A DNA stretch of 58,660 nucleotides from an uncultured Lachnospiraceae bacterium (GTDB taxonomy: Bacteria > Bacillota > Clostridia > Lachnospirales > Lachnospiraceae). Below the pieces are notes generated by a model. That model saw only the letters and a list, made by a program, of their open reading frames with translations. It was not told the DNA's origin and made no database searches. The stretch lies in NCBI GenBank assembly GCA_905233955.1, contig CAJOFQ010000008.1, positions 1 to 58,660 on the forward strand. The letters run 5' to 3'. Below, one piece after another: positions 51,268 to 58,334 of the stretch (the first letter of the stretch is position 1; the number at the start of each line of letters is the position of its first letter). The translations under genes were made by a program, and so were the position numbers.

Positions 51268-52725
51268 ATGAAAAAGACAATTGCAAAGATTATGGCTGCA
51301 GCTATGGTTCTTTCTACCGTAGTTGCTCCGGAGGCACTGGCAGCTACCAAGGGAAGTTTTACTACCTTCGCTAATGCTAACTATGATACTCTGTACATTA
51401 CAGATTCATCAAAAGAGGCAGAAGATGTAACAGGAGATTATGAACTGGATTATATTGTTTCAGCAGAAGAGGCGGCTGATTTAGTGGCTATGGCTGGTAC
51501 TACTACAGGGACCTACACTGCTTCTGACAATAAGTGGAATGTTACTTCAGCAAGCGTTTGGGTGACTAAGGCAACAGCAGATGTTGCAGCTGAAGGTGCT
51601 AACCTCACTCCTTCATTAACAGATGTTACAGCAGGATCTGCTGTTAAGACAGTAGAAGTAACTAATCCTTCTGATATTGAGGATTACCTTACTATTGGAG
51701 CGCAGGCTACAGGCAAGGTTGTTACTAATGGCGAGTACAATGATACCATCAATGATGGTAGCAGAACAAGGTGGGCTGTTCCTACAGTGTTGAATAACGG
51801 TGGAATCGGTGTTAATTTTGTTCGTACAACAGCTAATGCTACTGTATTTGATAACTTTATCTACAAGCTGAACCAGGGGGCAATAGTACGCGTGCCTATC
51901 CGTATCAACGGTGTGAACGGTATTATGAGAGTTTGGTTCGCTAATACAGTTGTAGGAGATGGTGATATCTATTGGAATGGTATTGTTAAGCTTAAGAGCA
52001 GCAACAACCGCTATACACCTATCCGCGTTCACTACGATGTAGTTGCTAACTCTGTAGCAGGTGCTAACGCTGGTGCATTTGTAGAGATCGTTAATGGAAC
52101 TATTACTCGTGTTAATGGTATTGCTACTAACGCCATCAGAGTAAATGGTCTTGCAAATCAGAGACTTGAGCTCCAGGATGTTAATGAGTACGATATGGAG
52201 ATGCTGAAGTCTGACATAGCTAAGGGCAAGAATCTTATGCTTGATGAAGTATTTGTATTTAGTGTTGCTAATTTCGCAAACGATAATGGTCTTTACAGTG
52301 CTTATACACAGGATGTTGACTGGTCTACATTAGCAGTTAACACTGATCTTAGCACAGTTTCAGTTGGTAAGATTGATACCATCAATTCACAGCTGTTCAA
52401 GAATGCTAAGGAGAAGTTCGTTAAGGCTGAGTATGCTAAGTTCATCCACAACGGTGCATTCCGCAAGAACAAGCAGCTGAAGAAGGCTTATATCGGTACA
52501 GAGAAGAATCTCAAGAAGGTCAACGCTAAGGCTTTCTATGACTGCAAGAAGCTTGCTACAGTTAAGCTTTCCGGTAAAGGCTTAAAGCAGGTTGGTTCTA
52601 AGGCATTCAGCGGCTGCAAGAGCAACATGATCTTCAAGATCAAGGGCAACAGCACTCAGGTTAAGAAGGCATGGGCTAAGATTAAGAAGCAGGCTCCTGC
52701 AAAGGCTAAGTACGCTAAGATCTGA
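51268..52725 (+). CDS. Secreted surface protein with C-terminal LRR_5 module
   Basis: 485 aa. Signal peptide about 1-25 (KIMAAAMVLSTVVAPEALA). The N-terminal and middle part (about 28-365) is Thr/Asn/Val/Ala-rich, beta-type, with repeated GVNG/NGIV/NGLA turns; not recognised. C-terminal lysine-rich LRR_5 repeats (about 370-470): AEYAKFIHNGAFRKNKQLKK, VNAKAFYDCKKLATVKL and VGSKAFSGCKSNMIF. The same kind of module ends the protein at 2347, which suggests a common anchoring or folding part. It has a good promoter, AAAGGAGG site and a strong terminator, and codon use (many GCT, GTT, AAG) suggests high expression: possibly an abundant surface protein. Confidence 0.78.
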   Translation: MKKTIAKIMAAAMVLSTVVAPEALAATKGSFTTFANANYDTLYITDSSKEAEDVTGDYELDYIVSAEEAADLVAMAGTTTGTYTASDNKWNVTSASVWVTKATADVAAEGANLTPSLTDVTAGSAVKTVEVTNPSDIEDYLTIGAQATGKVVTNGEYNDTINDGSRTRWAVPTVLNNGGIGVNFVRTTANATVFDNFIYKLNQGAIVRVPIRINGVNGIMRVWFANTVVGDGDIYWNGIVKLKSSNNRYTPIRVHYDVVANSVAGANAGAFVEIVNGTITRVNGIATNAIRVNGLANQRLELQDVNEYDMEMLKSDIAKGKNLMLDEVFVFSVANFANDNGLYSAYTQDVDWSTLAVNTDLSTVSVGKIDTINSQLFKNAKEKFVKAEYAKFIHNGAFRKNKQLKKAYIGTEKNLKKVNAKAFYDCKKLATVKLSGKGLKQVGSKAFSGCKSNMIFKIKGNSTQVKKAWAKIKKQAPAKAKYAKI

Positions 52726-52809
52726 TCTTAACAAGACATTAGAAGAATTATAATTTAAGTTTTAAAACATTTCGACGGTTCGAAACGCGGCACTCACGCG
52801 TAAACTTTT

Positions 52810-53526
52810 TTAAGAAAAGCCCCGGTTCTCCGGGGCTTTTCTACATATATTATGATATGAGGTAAGTTCATACTCACCCACGTTGGACTCGCTCTGCGGA
52901 TCCACGACGAGCTTTGCGGCGTTTGCGCCTCCCACCGTTCTTGCGTATTTTTCCAAAATGCTTTGCGTGCCATCTGAAAGCGCCGCCTTCGTAACGCCGC
53001 TTGTCGCGGACGCCTGCTTCAATTCTATGCTGCCGTCGTTATCGCTCCCTGACGTATCCTCCGAGTCCTTGTCGCCGATGGTCAGCGTAATGGTCATTGT
53101 GCCCGTCGTAGCAGGCGATGTGATCGTGGTTGTAGTGACTTCCGTGTTTGCGTCCTCCGCCCGCTCGGCGCAGAGTGCGTCTTTGCGTCTCCTGATCTCG
53201 ATGATCTGGCTTCTCAGGAATGCCGCCTCATCCATCCTCATAGTCGCCATAGTTTCCCGCATCCCGTCAGTCAGGGCAGACTCGGGTTTCATAAGGCCAA
53301 GGGCAGCAATCGTATCCGCATATTTAAACAGTAGTTCAAACCGCTCATTCGATATCAGACGGTAAAAGCATCTCCATATCTCCCTTCGGTTCTCTTCATT
53401 GTCCTTACAAAAGGTACATCCGCCATCTGCCAGCTTCGTAATGGCGGTACAATGTACGGAGCGACATCCTCGTAAAACCGGTACGTATATTTGAAAAAGC
53501 TTTTGTACTGGAATTAAAAAAAGCAA
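52810..53526 (-). CDS. Unrecognised, probably chimeric reading frame
   Basis: 238 codons, minus strand. Residues about 40-125 (NEENRREIWRCFYRLISNER, KYADTIAALGLMKPESAL, AFLRSQIIEIRRRKDALCAERAED) look like real helical protein; the following region is Thr/Ser-rich, then ILEKYARTVGGANAAKLVVD. But the first about 28 residues are antisense to a decayed AAA-ATPase/nuclease fragment (53442-53600), and the last residues come from the terminator of the neighbouring gene, so both ends are probably not original. Family unknown. Base composition is more GC-rich than in the housekeeping block. Confidence 0.35.
   Translation of the reverse strand: MLFLIPVQKLFQIYVPVLRGCRSVHCTAITKLADGGCTFCKDNEENRREIWRCFYRLISNERFELLFKYADTIAALGLMKPESALTDGMRETMATMRMDEAAFLRSQIIEIRRRKDALCAERAEDANTEVTTTTITSPATTGTMTITLTIGDKDSEDTSGSDNDGSIELKQASATSGVTKAALSDGTQSILEKYARTVGGANAAKLVVDPQSESNVGEYELTSYHNICRKAPENRGFS
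52815..52840. terminator. Strong bidirectional terminator
   Basis: AAAAGCCCCGG / CCGGGGCTTTT, 11-bp perfect stem, loop TTCT. It ends the LRR_5 gene. The minus-strand frame at 52810 reads through it. Confidence 0.95.
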
Positions 53527-53600
53527 AACAGCAAGGGAAGAAACCTGTTACGCTGGAAATGATAGATGCGGCCGCAGGGTGCATTATAAGGAGGGGTACT
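53442..53600 (+). pseudogene. C-terminal nuclease fragment of an AAA-ATPase/PD-(D/E)XK protein
   Basis: A plus-strand frame opened by a stop at 53439 reads YNVRSDILVKPVRIFEKAFV then LELKKAKQQGKK. SDI...VLELK is the D-x(n)-E-x-K catalytic pattern of the PDDEXK_9 domain that ends AAA-ATPase-like proteins such as that at 56372. It lacks everything before it and has no start codon. A decayed relative of the 56372 gene. Confidence 0.55.
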
Positions 53601-53614
53601 AAAAGCGCCCCTCC

Positions 53615-53659
53615 TATTTCTTTGAAGTTGCCGTCACCGGGATTGATATAAAATCCCAT
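53615..53659 (-). pseudogene. N-terminal fragment of an AAA-ATPase/PD-(D/E)XK gene
   Basis: Fifteen codons from ATG 53659, MGFYINPGDGNFKEI, match the start of the intact gene at 57952 (MGFYINPGNDNFKEI) except for two residues, and the CTGCC before the ATG is shared. Then the frame departs completely. It lies tail-on to the nuclease fragment at 53442, so the two bits are not simply one gene with its middle deleted. Confidence 0.7.
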
Positions 53660-53669
53660 GGCAGACTTA

Positions 53670-53727
53670 GAACAAAGGGATTCCGCTTGCGGAATCCCCT
53701 GCGCAAGCGCAGATTTGCGAAGCAAAT
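53670..53727. repeat. 58-bp triple-hairpin repeat, copy 1
   Basis: Identical to 58158-58215. Three perfect hairpins abut without spacers: GGGATTCCGC-TT-GCGGAATCCC (53677-53698), CTGCGC-AA-GCGCAG (53699-53712), ATTTGC-GAA-GCAAAT (53713-53727). Ten bases upstream of the decayed AAA-ATPase start. Confidence 0.95.
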
Positions 53728-53730
53728 AAA

Positions 53731-53762
53731 CGACCACCCATCATCTGAGTGGTCGCTCTTTA
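53731..53762 (+). terminator. Hairpin/terminator-like element
   Basis: CGACCAC (53731-53737) pairs with GTGGTCG (53749-53755), then CTCTTTAG. Weak U-tract. It follows the triple-hairpin repeat and precedes the 3' end of the convergent-side amidohydrolase. Confidence 0.45.
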
Positions 53763-53808
53763 GATATCTTAATTCTTAAGCTACGCTTCCTCGCTCATTT
53801 CAAAGCGC

Positions 53809-55461
53809 CTAGTTTACTTTCTTCCCGCAGAAATACACCTCGCTCGGTTTATTGTAGCTGAAGCCCTCATGTTCTGCGGTAAGAAGATCATGATCGAATA
53901 CCAGAAAATCCGCGTCCTTGCCTGCGATGACGGACCCCTTGCGATCTTCGATGCCGAGTTGCTTTGCGCCGTTGATGGTGTAGCCCAAAAGCATCTCCTC
54001 GATGCCCATTTTCTCGTTTTCGGACGGGAGTATAGTTTCGCTTCTAGTGAATTCAGGAGCATTGGTTTTTTCTGTGATATGTCGTGTCATTCCCACTTCC
54101 ATGCCCAGATAAGGGTTCCAGCACGGAAAATTGAATACTACATTGTCGCTGGACCATGTCACCAAGGCGCCACTGTCCCACATTGTCTTGCAGCGGAACA
54201 TCTTGCGGGCACGCTGCTCGCCCAACCAGGTGGCCCATATCCTGTAGTCGCCGGAATGCCACCAGGGCGTATAGTTCGCAATGACGCCCAGTCGGGCGAA
54301 ACGATCCATGTCGGCATCGTCCTGTACCTCCAAGTGGGCGCAGGTAACCTTCATGGTAAACTTATCGCCCAGCTCCTTTTGGGCTATCTCTGTGGCATCT
54401 AGCGCAACGCGAGATGCTGCGGAGCCTACGGTGTGCATATGAAGATCCAGGCCTTCCTCGTTGAGCCGGATCATCAGTGCGCCAAGATCCTCCTTATTGA
54501 AGGCGGTAGCGGCCATCTCGGGTGTATCCACATAAGGGGTAACCATGGCGGCGGTATGAATCTTCTGGGTGCCGTCCATGAAAATCTTCATGGTATGAAC
54601 CCTGACGTGCTCCGTGTTGTATTCCTCCCTGAAACGCTTAAGTTCCTTGAGACCCTCCTCGGCCTGCCAGTTGGCGGCAATCACATAGCAGCTGTCCACA
54701 TATACGGGCAATTTCCCCTGCTTGTCCAGGGCACAGAGTCGCTGGAGCACGCGCTCATGGAACTCGGGGTAACCCGGAATACCGGCATCAAAGACCGCCG
54801 AGACGCCGTGGCTTACAGAGAAGTCTACCCATGACAAAAGTGCGGCATCAATCTGCTCGTCACTCAGGTCCATAGAACCGTCCAGGATGATGCGCGACTC
54901 CGCGGAACCTTCAATGATATATCCGGTCACCTTGCCATCTTTGCGTTCATACACGCTGAGTCCCGGAACGGGATCCGGCGACTCGTCAGTGATACCGTGG
55001 CGATTCATGACCCTGGAATTCACCCACACGCTGTGGAATTCCGCTTCCTGAATCTGAATCTCCGCATCCGGGCAAATGGCATCGAGATCTTCCTTGGTGA
55101 GTGTCTCGCCTAGCAGGTTCTTTTTCTCCAGAATGAACCGGTAGCACTTCTGGCCGGGACGCTGTCCAATATAGTCCGCCATGAAGTCCAGTACCTCCTG
55201 CTTGCCTTCGCATGCAATTCGCTCACTCTCCTCGGCGTAAGCAAAGCCTACTGGGAGGGTCACGTGCACGTGGCTATCAAAGATGCCGGGCATGACGAAT
55301 CTGCCGCCCAAGTCCGTGACCTCGCCTTCATAGGCAGAAAGGCCGTCTTCGTCGCCTACGTAGGCAAACTTTCCGTCCTTCACAACAAGAGCGCTTGCCC
55401 GCGGGTTGTCCTTGTCTGCCGTGTAGATTTTTGCGTTTTTGATGATCTTGTCTGCTTTCAT
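53809..55461 (-). CDS. YtcJ-like amidohydrolase (amidohydrolase 3 family)
   Basis: 550-aa metal-dependent hydrolase with a TIM barrel and split beta-sandwich. Seen: N-terminal KIIKNAKIYTADKDNPRASA, the first metal site MPGIFDSHVHVTL, the LDLHMHTVG-type (GLDLHMHTVGSAASR) second His, CAHLE, the late catalytic Asp in VTWSSDNVV, and the family end GSVIAGKDADFLVFDHDLL. Exoenzyme regulators and N-acyl or amide hydrolases are in this family; substrate cannot be inferred. ATG 55461 has AGAGGAGG upstream. It lies within the repeat-bounded accessory region and is more GC-rich than the housekeeping genes, which suggests later gain. Confidence 0.9.
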   Translation of the reverse strand: MKADKIIKNAKIYTADKDNPRASALVVKDGKFAYVGDEDGLSAYEGEVTDLGGRFVMPGIFDSHVHVTLPVGFAYAEESERIACEGKQEVLDFMADYIGQRPGQKCYRFILEKKNLLGETLTKEDLDAICPDAEIQIQEAEFHSVWVNSRVMNRHGITDESPDPVPGLSVYERKDGKVTGYIIEGSAESRIILDGSMDLSDEQIDAALLSWVDFSVSHGVSAVFDAGIPGYPEFHERVLQRLCALDKQGKLPVYVDSCYVIAANWQAEEGLKELKRFREEYNTEHVRVHTMKIFMDGTQKIHTAAMVTPYVDTPEMAATAFNKEDLGALMIRLNEEGLDLHMHTVGSAASRVALDATEIAQKELGDKFTMKVTCAHLEVQDDADMDRFARLGVIANYTPWWHSGDYRIWATWLGEQRARKMFRCKTMWDSGALVTWSSDNVVFNFPCWNPYLGMEVGMTRHITEKTNAPEFTRSETILPSENEKMGIEEMLLGYTINGAKQLGIEDRKGSVIAGKDADFLVFDHDLLTAEHEGFSYNKPSEVYFCGKKVN

Positions 55462-55651
55462 TTTTCCTCCTCTTGCTATATAAAATTCCTTTCTTATTAT
55501 ATCACAGGATACTCATCCTGTTAATAAGCAAATCCGTACGCTTGGAACGTGGTAACAGCACAACCTCTCAGTTGAGATATTGGCGGTAGTATGGTATAGT
55601 AGAAGTGGACTTTTGCAATTAAATGGGGAATATGCCGCGAAAGGAGGGGAA

Positions 55652-55855
55652 ATGGACGAAAGAACCATAAAAGCGGGACGGGAATTCGGACACCGGGAAG
55701 AAAGGGAGGTGCCGCACGAGCACATTGTCCTCTATGTGGGCATACATACGAGAACGGGGGAAAAGATGGTCGTCCACAGGCCGACCCACAAGATCGGCAC
55801 CATTTACTGCGAGCCGATAGATGACTTCGTAAACAGATTTTACGCAAGGCCGTAG
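55652..55855 (+). CDS. Small hypothetical protein
   Basis: 67 aa from ATG 55652 behind AAAGGAGGGGA. Basic and charged N-terminus (MDERTIKAGREFGHREERE), then VPHEHIVLYVGIHTRTGEKMV and a KIGTIYCEPIDDFVNRFYARP end. Not recognised; no signal peptide or membrane segment. A longer in-frame start at 55580 has no ribosome site. It stands between the amidohydrolase (divergent) and a gene fragment. Confidence 0.5.
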   Translation: MDERTIKAGREFGHREEREVPHEHIVLYVGIHTRTGEKMVVHRPTHKIGTIYCEPIDDFVNRFYARP

Positions 55856-55882
55856 AGTTTTAAGCCGGATGTTTGGAAACCA

Positions 55883-56368
55883 ATGTCAACAACGTTTGCA
55901 CAAATCGATCCTGACAGAGTCGCCGGAGCGATGACCTTTTCGGCCAACCGGAACCGCATGATGCTTAAGGCACCGACGCTCGCGGAGAAATGTGACGCCT
56001 TCGGGAAATCTTTAGGCAACGGACGCGCATTTTTTACATATATGGTCAGCTACGTGGGGAAGTGGAAGTATAAGGCCGTTGAAGAATATATTTCCGAATT
56101 CTGGACGCATGTACCCAGCGCGAATGCGCTGCTGACTGAAATCGCAGCGGTCGGCGGCAAGATATTCCTCACGGTTCATCAGAAGTTTAATGAAAATACG
56201 ATACTTGAGTGTCTGCCGACCAAATCTCAGACAGCATGTCATAATAATCACGGGGATCGAGGCCGTTTTCATCCTTCACGTCGGCCGTTTCCCAGCCATA
56301 AAATCTGTATTCCTTCATACCAACTCCAACATCTGCTGCGGATTGTCCGCAAAAATCCCTTTTTGTAA
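55883..56368 (+). pseudogene. Truncated gene, possibly condensation-domain-like C-terminal piece
   Basis: The 161-codon frame has a protein-like first part (about 1-110): FFTYMVSYVGKWKYKAVEEY, ISEFWTHVPSANALLTEIAA and GKIFLTVHQKFNENTILE. This resembles the last strands of a condensation-domain-like acyltransferase, at low certainty. After about 56210 it enters sequence that, on the other strand, is the fragment at 56187-56318, so the end is not original. No ribosome site is evident before ATG 55883. Probably the 3' end of a gene whose beginning is lost. Confidence 0.4.
56187..56318 (-). pseudogene. N-terminal fragment of a YunG-like protein
   Basis: 43 codons from ATG 56318, with GGAG six bases upstream: MKEYRFYGWETADVKDENGL then DPRDYYDMLSEIWSADT, after which the frame ends within six residues. 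The IWSADT-type segment resembles the start of YunG-family proteins (normally followed by a GQCSVTA motif). It lies 54 bp after the stop of the AAA-ATPase gene on the same strand, so would be its operon partner. The break is where the plus-strand fragment ends (about 56205). Confidence 0.4.
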
Positions 56369-56371
56369 AAA

Positions 56372-57952
56372 TCAAAGATCTTCTATCATGCAATGATGGG
56401 GCTTGGCCTTGTCGTCCTTGTCGTAAGTGATGGCAACGAGCAGCAGCTTGCTCCCCAAGCCTTCCACGGACGAGGCGTAGTTTCTTGAGCGCATCTGCCC
56501 GATGGCTTCTTCCGGCGTGCCGCCCGCCTTTAGTTCGATGATCATTGCCGGCGATGGATCGTATTTTTTCGGGAGGTATGCCATGTCCACGTATCCGGTG
56601 CCGGAGGGCAGCTCTTCGAGCTTGACGTAGTGGTCCCTGTAGGTAAAGAAGGCGAGCTTTATAATGGCGCGAAGGGCCTGCTCGTCATTGTACCAAAGCG
56701 GCGCGCTTTCCTTCATGTGGACCCTTTGGACGTTTTCCGCGACTTTATCGGCGTTGCCGGCGACGACGTCCGCCAAAAACCGCTCGCTTTCCTTCAGCCG
56801 CGCCATGGTCTCCTTGTGGGTAACGCGGTGTATCATGCCCGCAAATTCCTCCCGAATCTCATGATTGGGAATCCTGCCCGCTCCTTTTTCCACGTCGTAT
56901 GTAAGATATCCAAAGTGCGTCAACAGCGTGAGCACGTCATCGGCCGTTTCAAACGAGGTCAGGTCGTTTTTAAAATCCCGCGTCTTGTAGGAATATTCAA
57001 GTCCGGCGGTCAGCTTTTCCATTGCCTCGCCGAGCCCGTCAAAATCAAGATTGACGTAATCTAACGCCCCATAAACCGCGGAACTCTGCACCCAGTATGA
57101 TTGGAACCGGCCGTGCTCAGAGGCACGCATGACGGAATTCGGATTATATACGGAAATCCGTTCTCCCTTGACCGTCATAAGCCCATATCCATTATACCAT
57201 TCCTTCATTTTCGCAATGGGCACGCCATTATCTTCGCAGACCCTTACGACTTCCTCCTCCAGAAAACCAACATAGGGCGCAAACTCTGCCGGATCAAGAA
57301 TGGTGTACTCGCGAAACTCCGAAATCGCCGACTGCGTCCCGTCTTTTTTGATGGGTAGGATTCCCGTCATGTAAGCCGCGGCGAACACCTTTTTCGTGAT
57401 GTCGCTCTTAAACAAGGATCGCAAGAATTCCAGAAATTCCCTCTTGATCTTTTCCGTGCTTTCCGGATGGCGGATTACCGCGTCCCACTCATCGATAATG
57501 GCCACGAACTTGCGGCCGGTTTCTTCCACTATCCTGCTTAATGCCTTCTTTACGGAATCTTCGCTATCGATGCCAGGATAGCCGTCTGCCGCGTCCTTAA
57601 CGATCTCCCTGCCGATGTACGCCGACAATCCATCAATCGTCGAGTCCGCCATGAAGCCGGTGATGTCCAAGTACAGTACATTATATTGGTTGAGGTGTCT
57701 CTCATAGTCGGGATCATCCGCTATCGCGAGACCATCAAACAACTCATGGGAATCGCAGCCGCAATCATAATAGGCTTCCAGCATGTTTGCCGCGAAAGAC
57801 TTGCCAAAACGGCGCGGTCGGCTGACGCAGGAAAGCCTTCGGCTTGTTCCGATCGTATGGTTGATCACGGATATCAGACCGGATTTGTCGATGTATTCGT
57901 CATTTAGTATTTCTTTGAAATTGTCATTACCGGGATTGATATAGAAACCCAT
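56372..57952 (-). CDS. AAA-ATPase-like protein with C-terminal PD-(D/E)XK nuclease domain
   Basis: 526-aa protein of the abundant AAA-ATPase_like (PF09820) plus PDDEXK_9 (PF08011) architecture. N-terminal MGFYINPGNDNFKEIL, a Walker-A-like SRPRRFGKSF (44-53; Lys51, Ser52), Walker B FVAIIDEWDAVI (about 139-150), a middle helical part, and the nuclease end YVDMAYLPKKYDPSPAMIIELKAGG (Asp ... Glu-x-Lys). Often multicopy in gut Clostridia and Bacteroidetes; role not known (defence or mobile-element housekeeping are proposals). ATG 57952 with AGGAGGT is preferred to the longer frame from 58039, which would run through the IS-type hairpin. Fragments of the same family lie at 53442 and 53615. Confidence 0.9.
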   Translation of the reverse strand: MGFYINPGNDNFKEILNDEYIDKSGLISVINHTIGTSRRLSCVSRPRRFGKSFAANMLEAYYDCGCDSHELFDGLAIADDPDYERHLNQYNVLYLDITGFMADSTIDGLSAYIGREIVKDAADGYPGIDSEDSVKKALSRIVEETGRKFVAIIDEWDAVIRHPESTEKIKREFLEFLRSLFKSDITKKVFAAAYMTGILPIKKDGTQSAISEFREYTILDPAEFAPYVGFLEEEVVRVCEDNGVPIAKMKEWYNGYGLMTVKGERISVYNPNSVMRASEHGRFQSYWVQSSAVYGALDYVNLDFDGLGEAMEKLTAGLEYSYKTRDFKNDLTSFETADDVLTLLTHFGYLTYDVEKGAGRIPNHEIREEFAGMIHRVTHKETMARLKESERFLADVVAGNADKVAENVQRVHMKESAPLWYNDEQALRAIIKLAFFTYRDHYVKLEELPSGTGYVDMAYLPKKYDPSPAMIIELKAGGTPEEAIGQMRSRNYASSVEGLGSKLLLVAITYDKDDKAKPHHCMIEDL

Positions 57953-57993
57953 GGCAGACCTCCTGGGAATGGATCCCCGCCTGTTAGTAATTA

Positions 57994-58024
57994 GTTCCAA
58001 CCCCGCCCTGGAAGGACGGGGTAT
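57994..58024 (-). mobile_element. IS200/IS605-type end hairpin
   Basis: CCCCG-C-CC, loop TGGAA, GG-A-CGGGG (58001-58021): an eight-pair hairpin with one mismatch. Read on the minus strand it contains the 17 bases shared with 49695-49711. No transposase nearby. It is about 45 bp upstream of the AAA-ATPase start. Confidence 0.4.
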
Positions 58025-58157
58025 GCTCCACGACCGCAATGAAGCAATCCACTTTCATGCCGGGTGGCAGCCGCGAAGCAGTCATATACATTTACCGTAG
58101 TTTATCATCACGCCATATGATAGTCAAATGACGGGATCATTTAGCTTTTTCCCTGAA

Positions 58158-58215
58158 GAACAAAGGGATTCCGCTTGCGGAATCCCCTGCGCAAGCGCAG
58201 ATTTGCGAAGCAAAT
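58158..58215. repeat. 58-bp triple-hairpin repeat, copy 2
   Basis: Identical to 53670-53727, same orientation. Hairpins at 58165-58186, 58187-58200 and 58201-58215, with no spacer between them. Confidence 0.95.
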
Positions 58216-58288
58216 ATCCACATATCTGCGCGCGTCGCATCCTGCGGAGCATTTTTGCTCTATAGGAAATGCAAAGCACTTTCCTATA
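58216..58288. repeat. Additional hairpins following triple-hairpin copy 2
   Basis: CGCA-TCC-TGCG, GAGCA-TTTT-TGCTC and TATAGGAAATGC-AAA-GCA(C)TTTCCTATA (58261-58288; one bulge) continue the run of hairpins. They are not present after copy 1. Confidence 0.75.
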
Positions 58289-58334
58289 AAGTAATAAAAA
58301 GTCTGAAATAGAATATTTTAAAGGAGACAGTTTT

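Noticed and set aside
52883-53365. 160-codon plus-strand hydrophobic frame
   Set aside because: Val/Ser/Ala-rich run typical of the complement of a Thr/Asp/Glu coding frame; no ribosome site.
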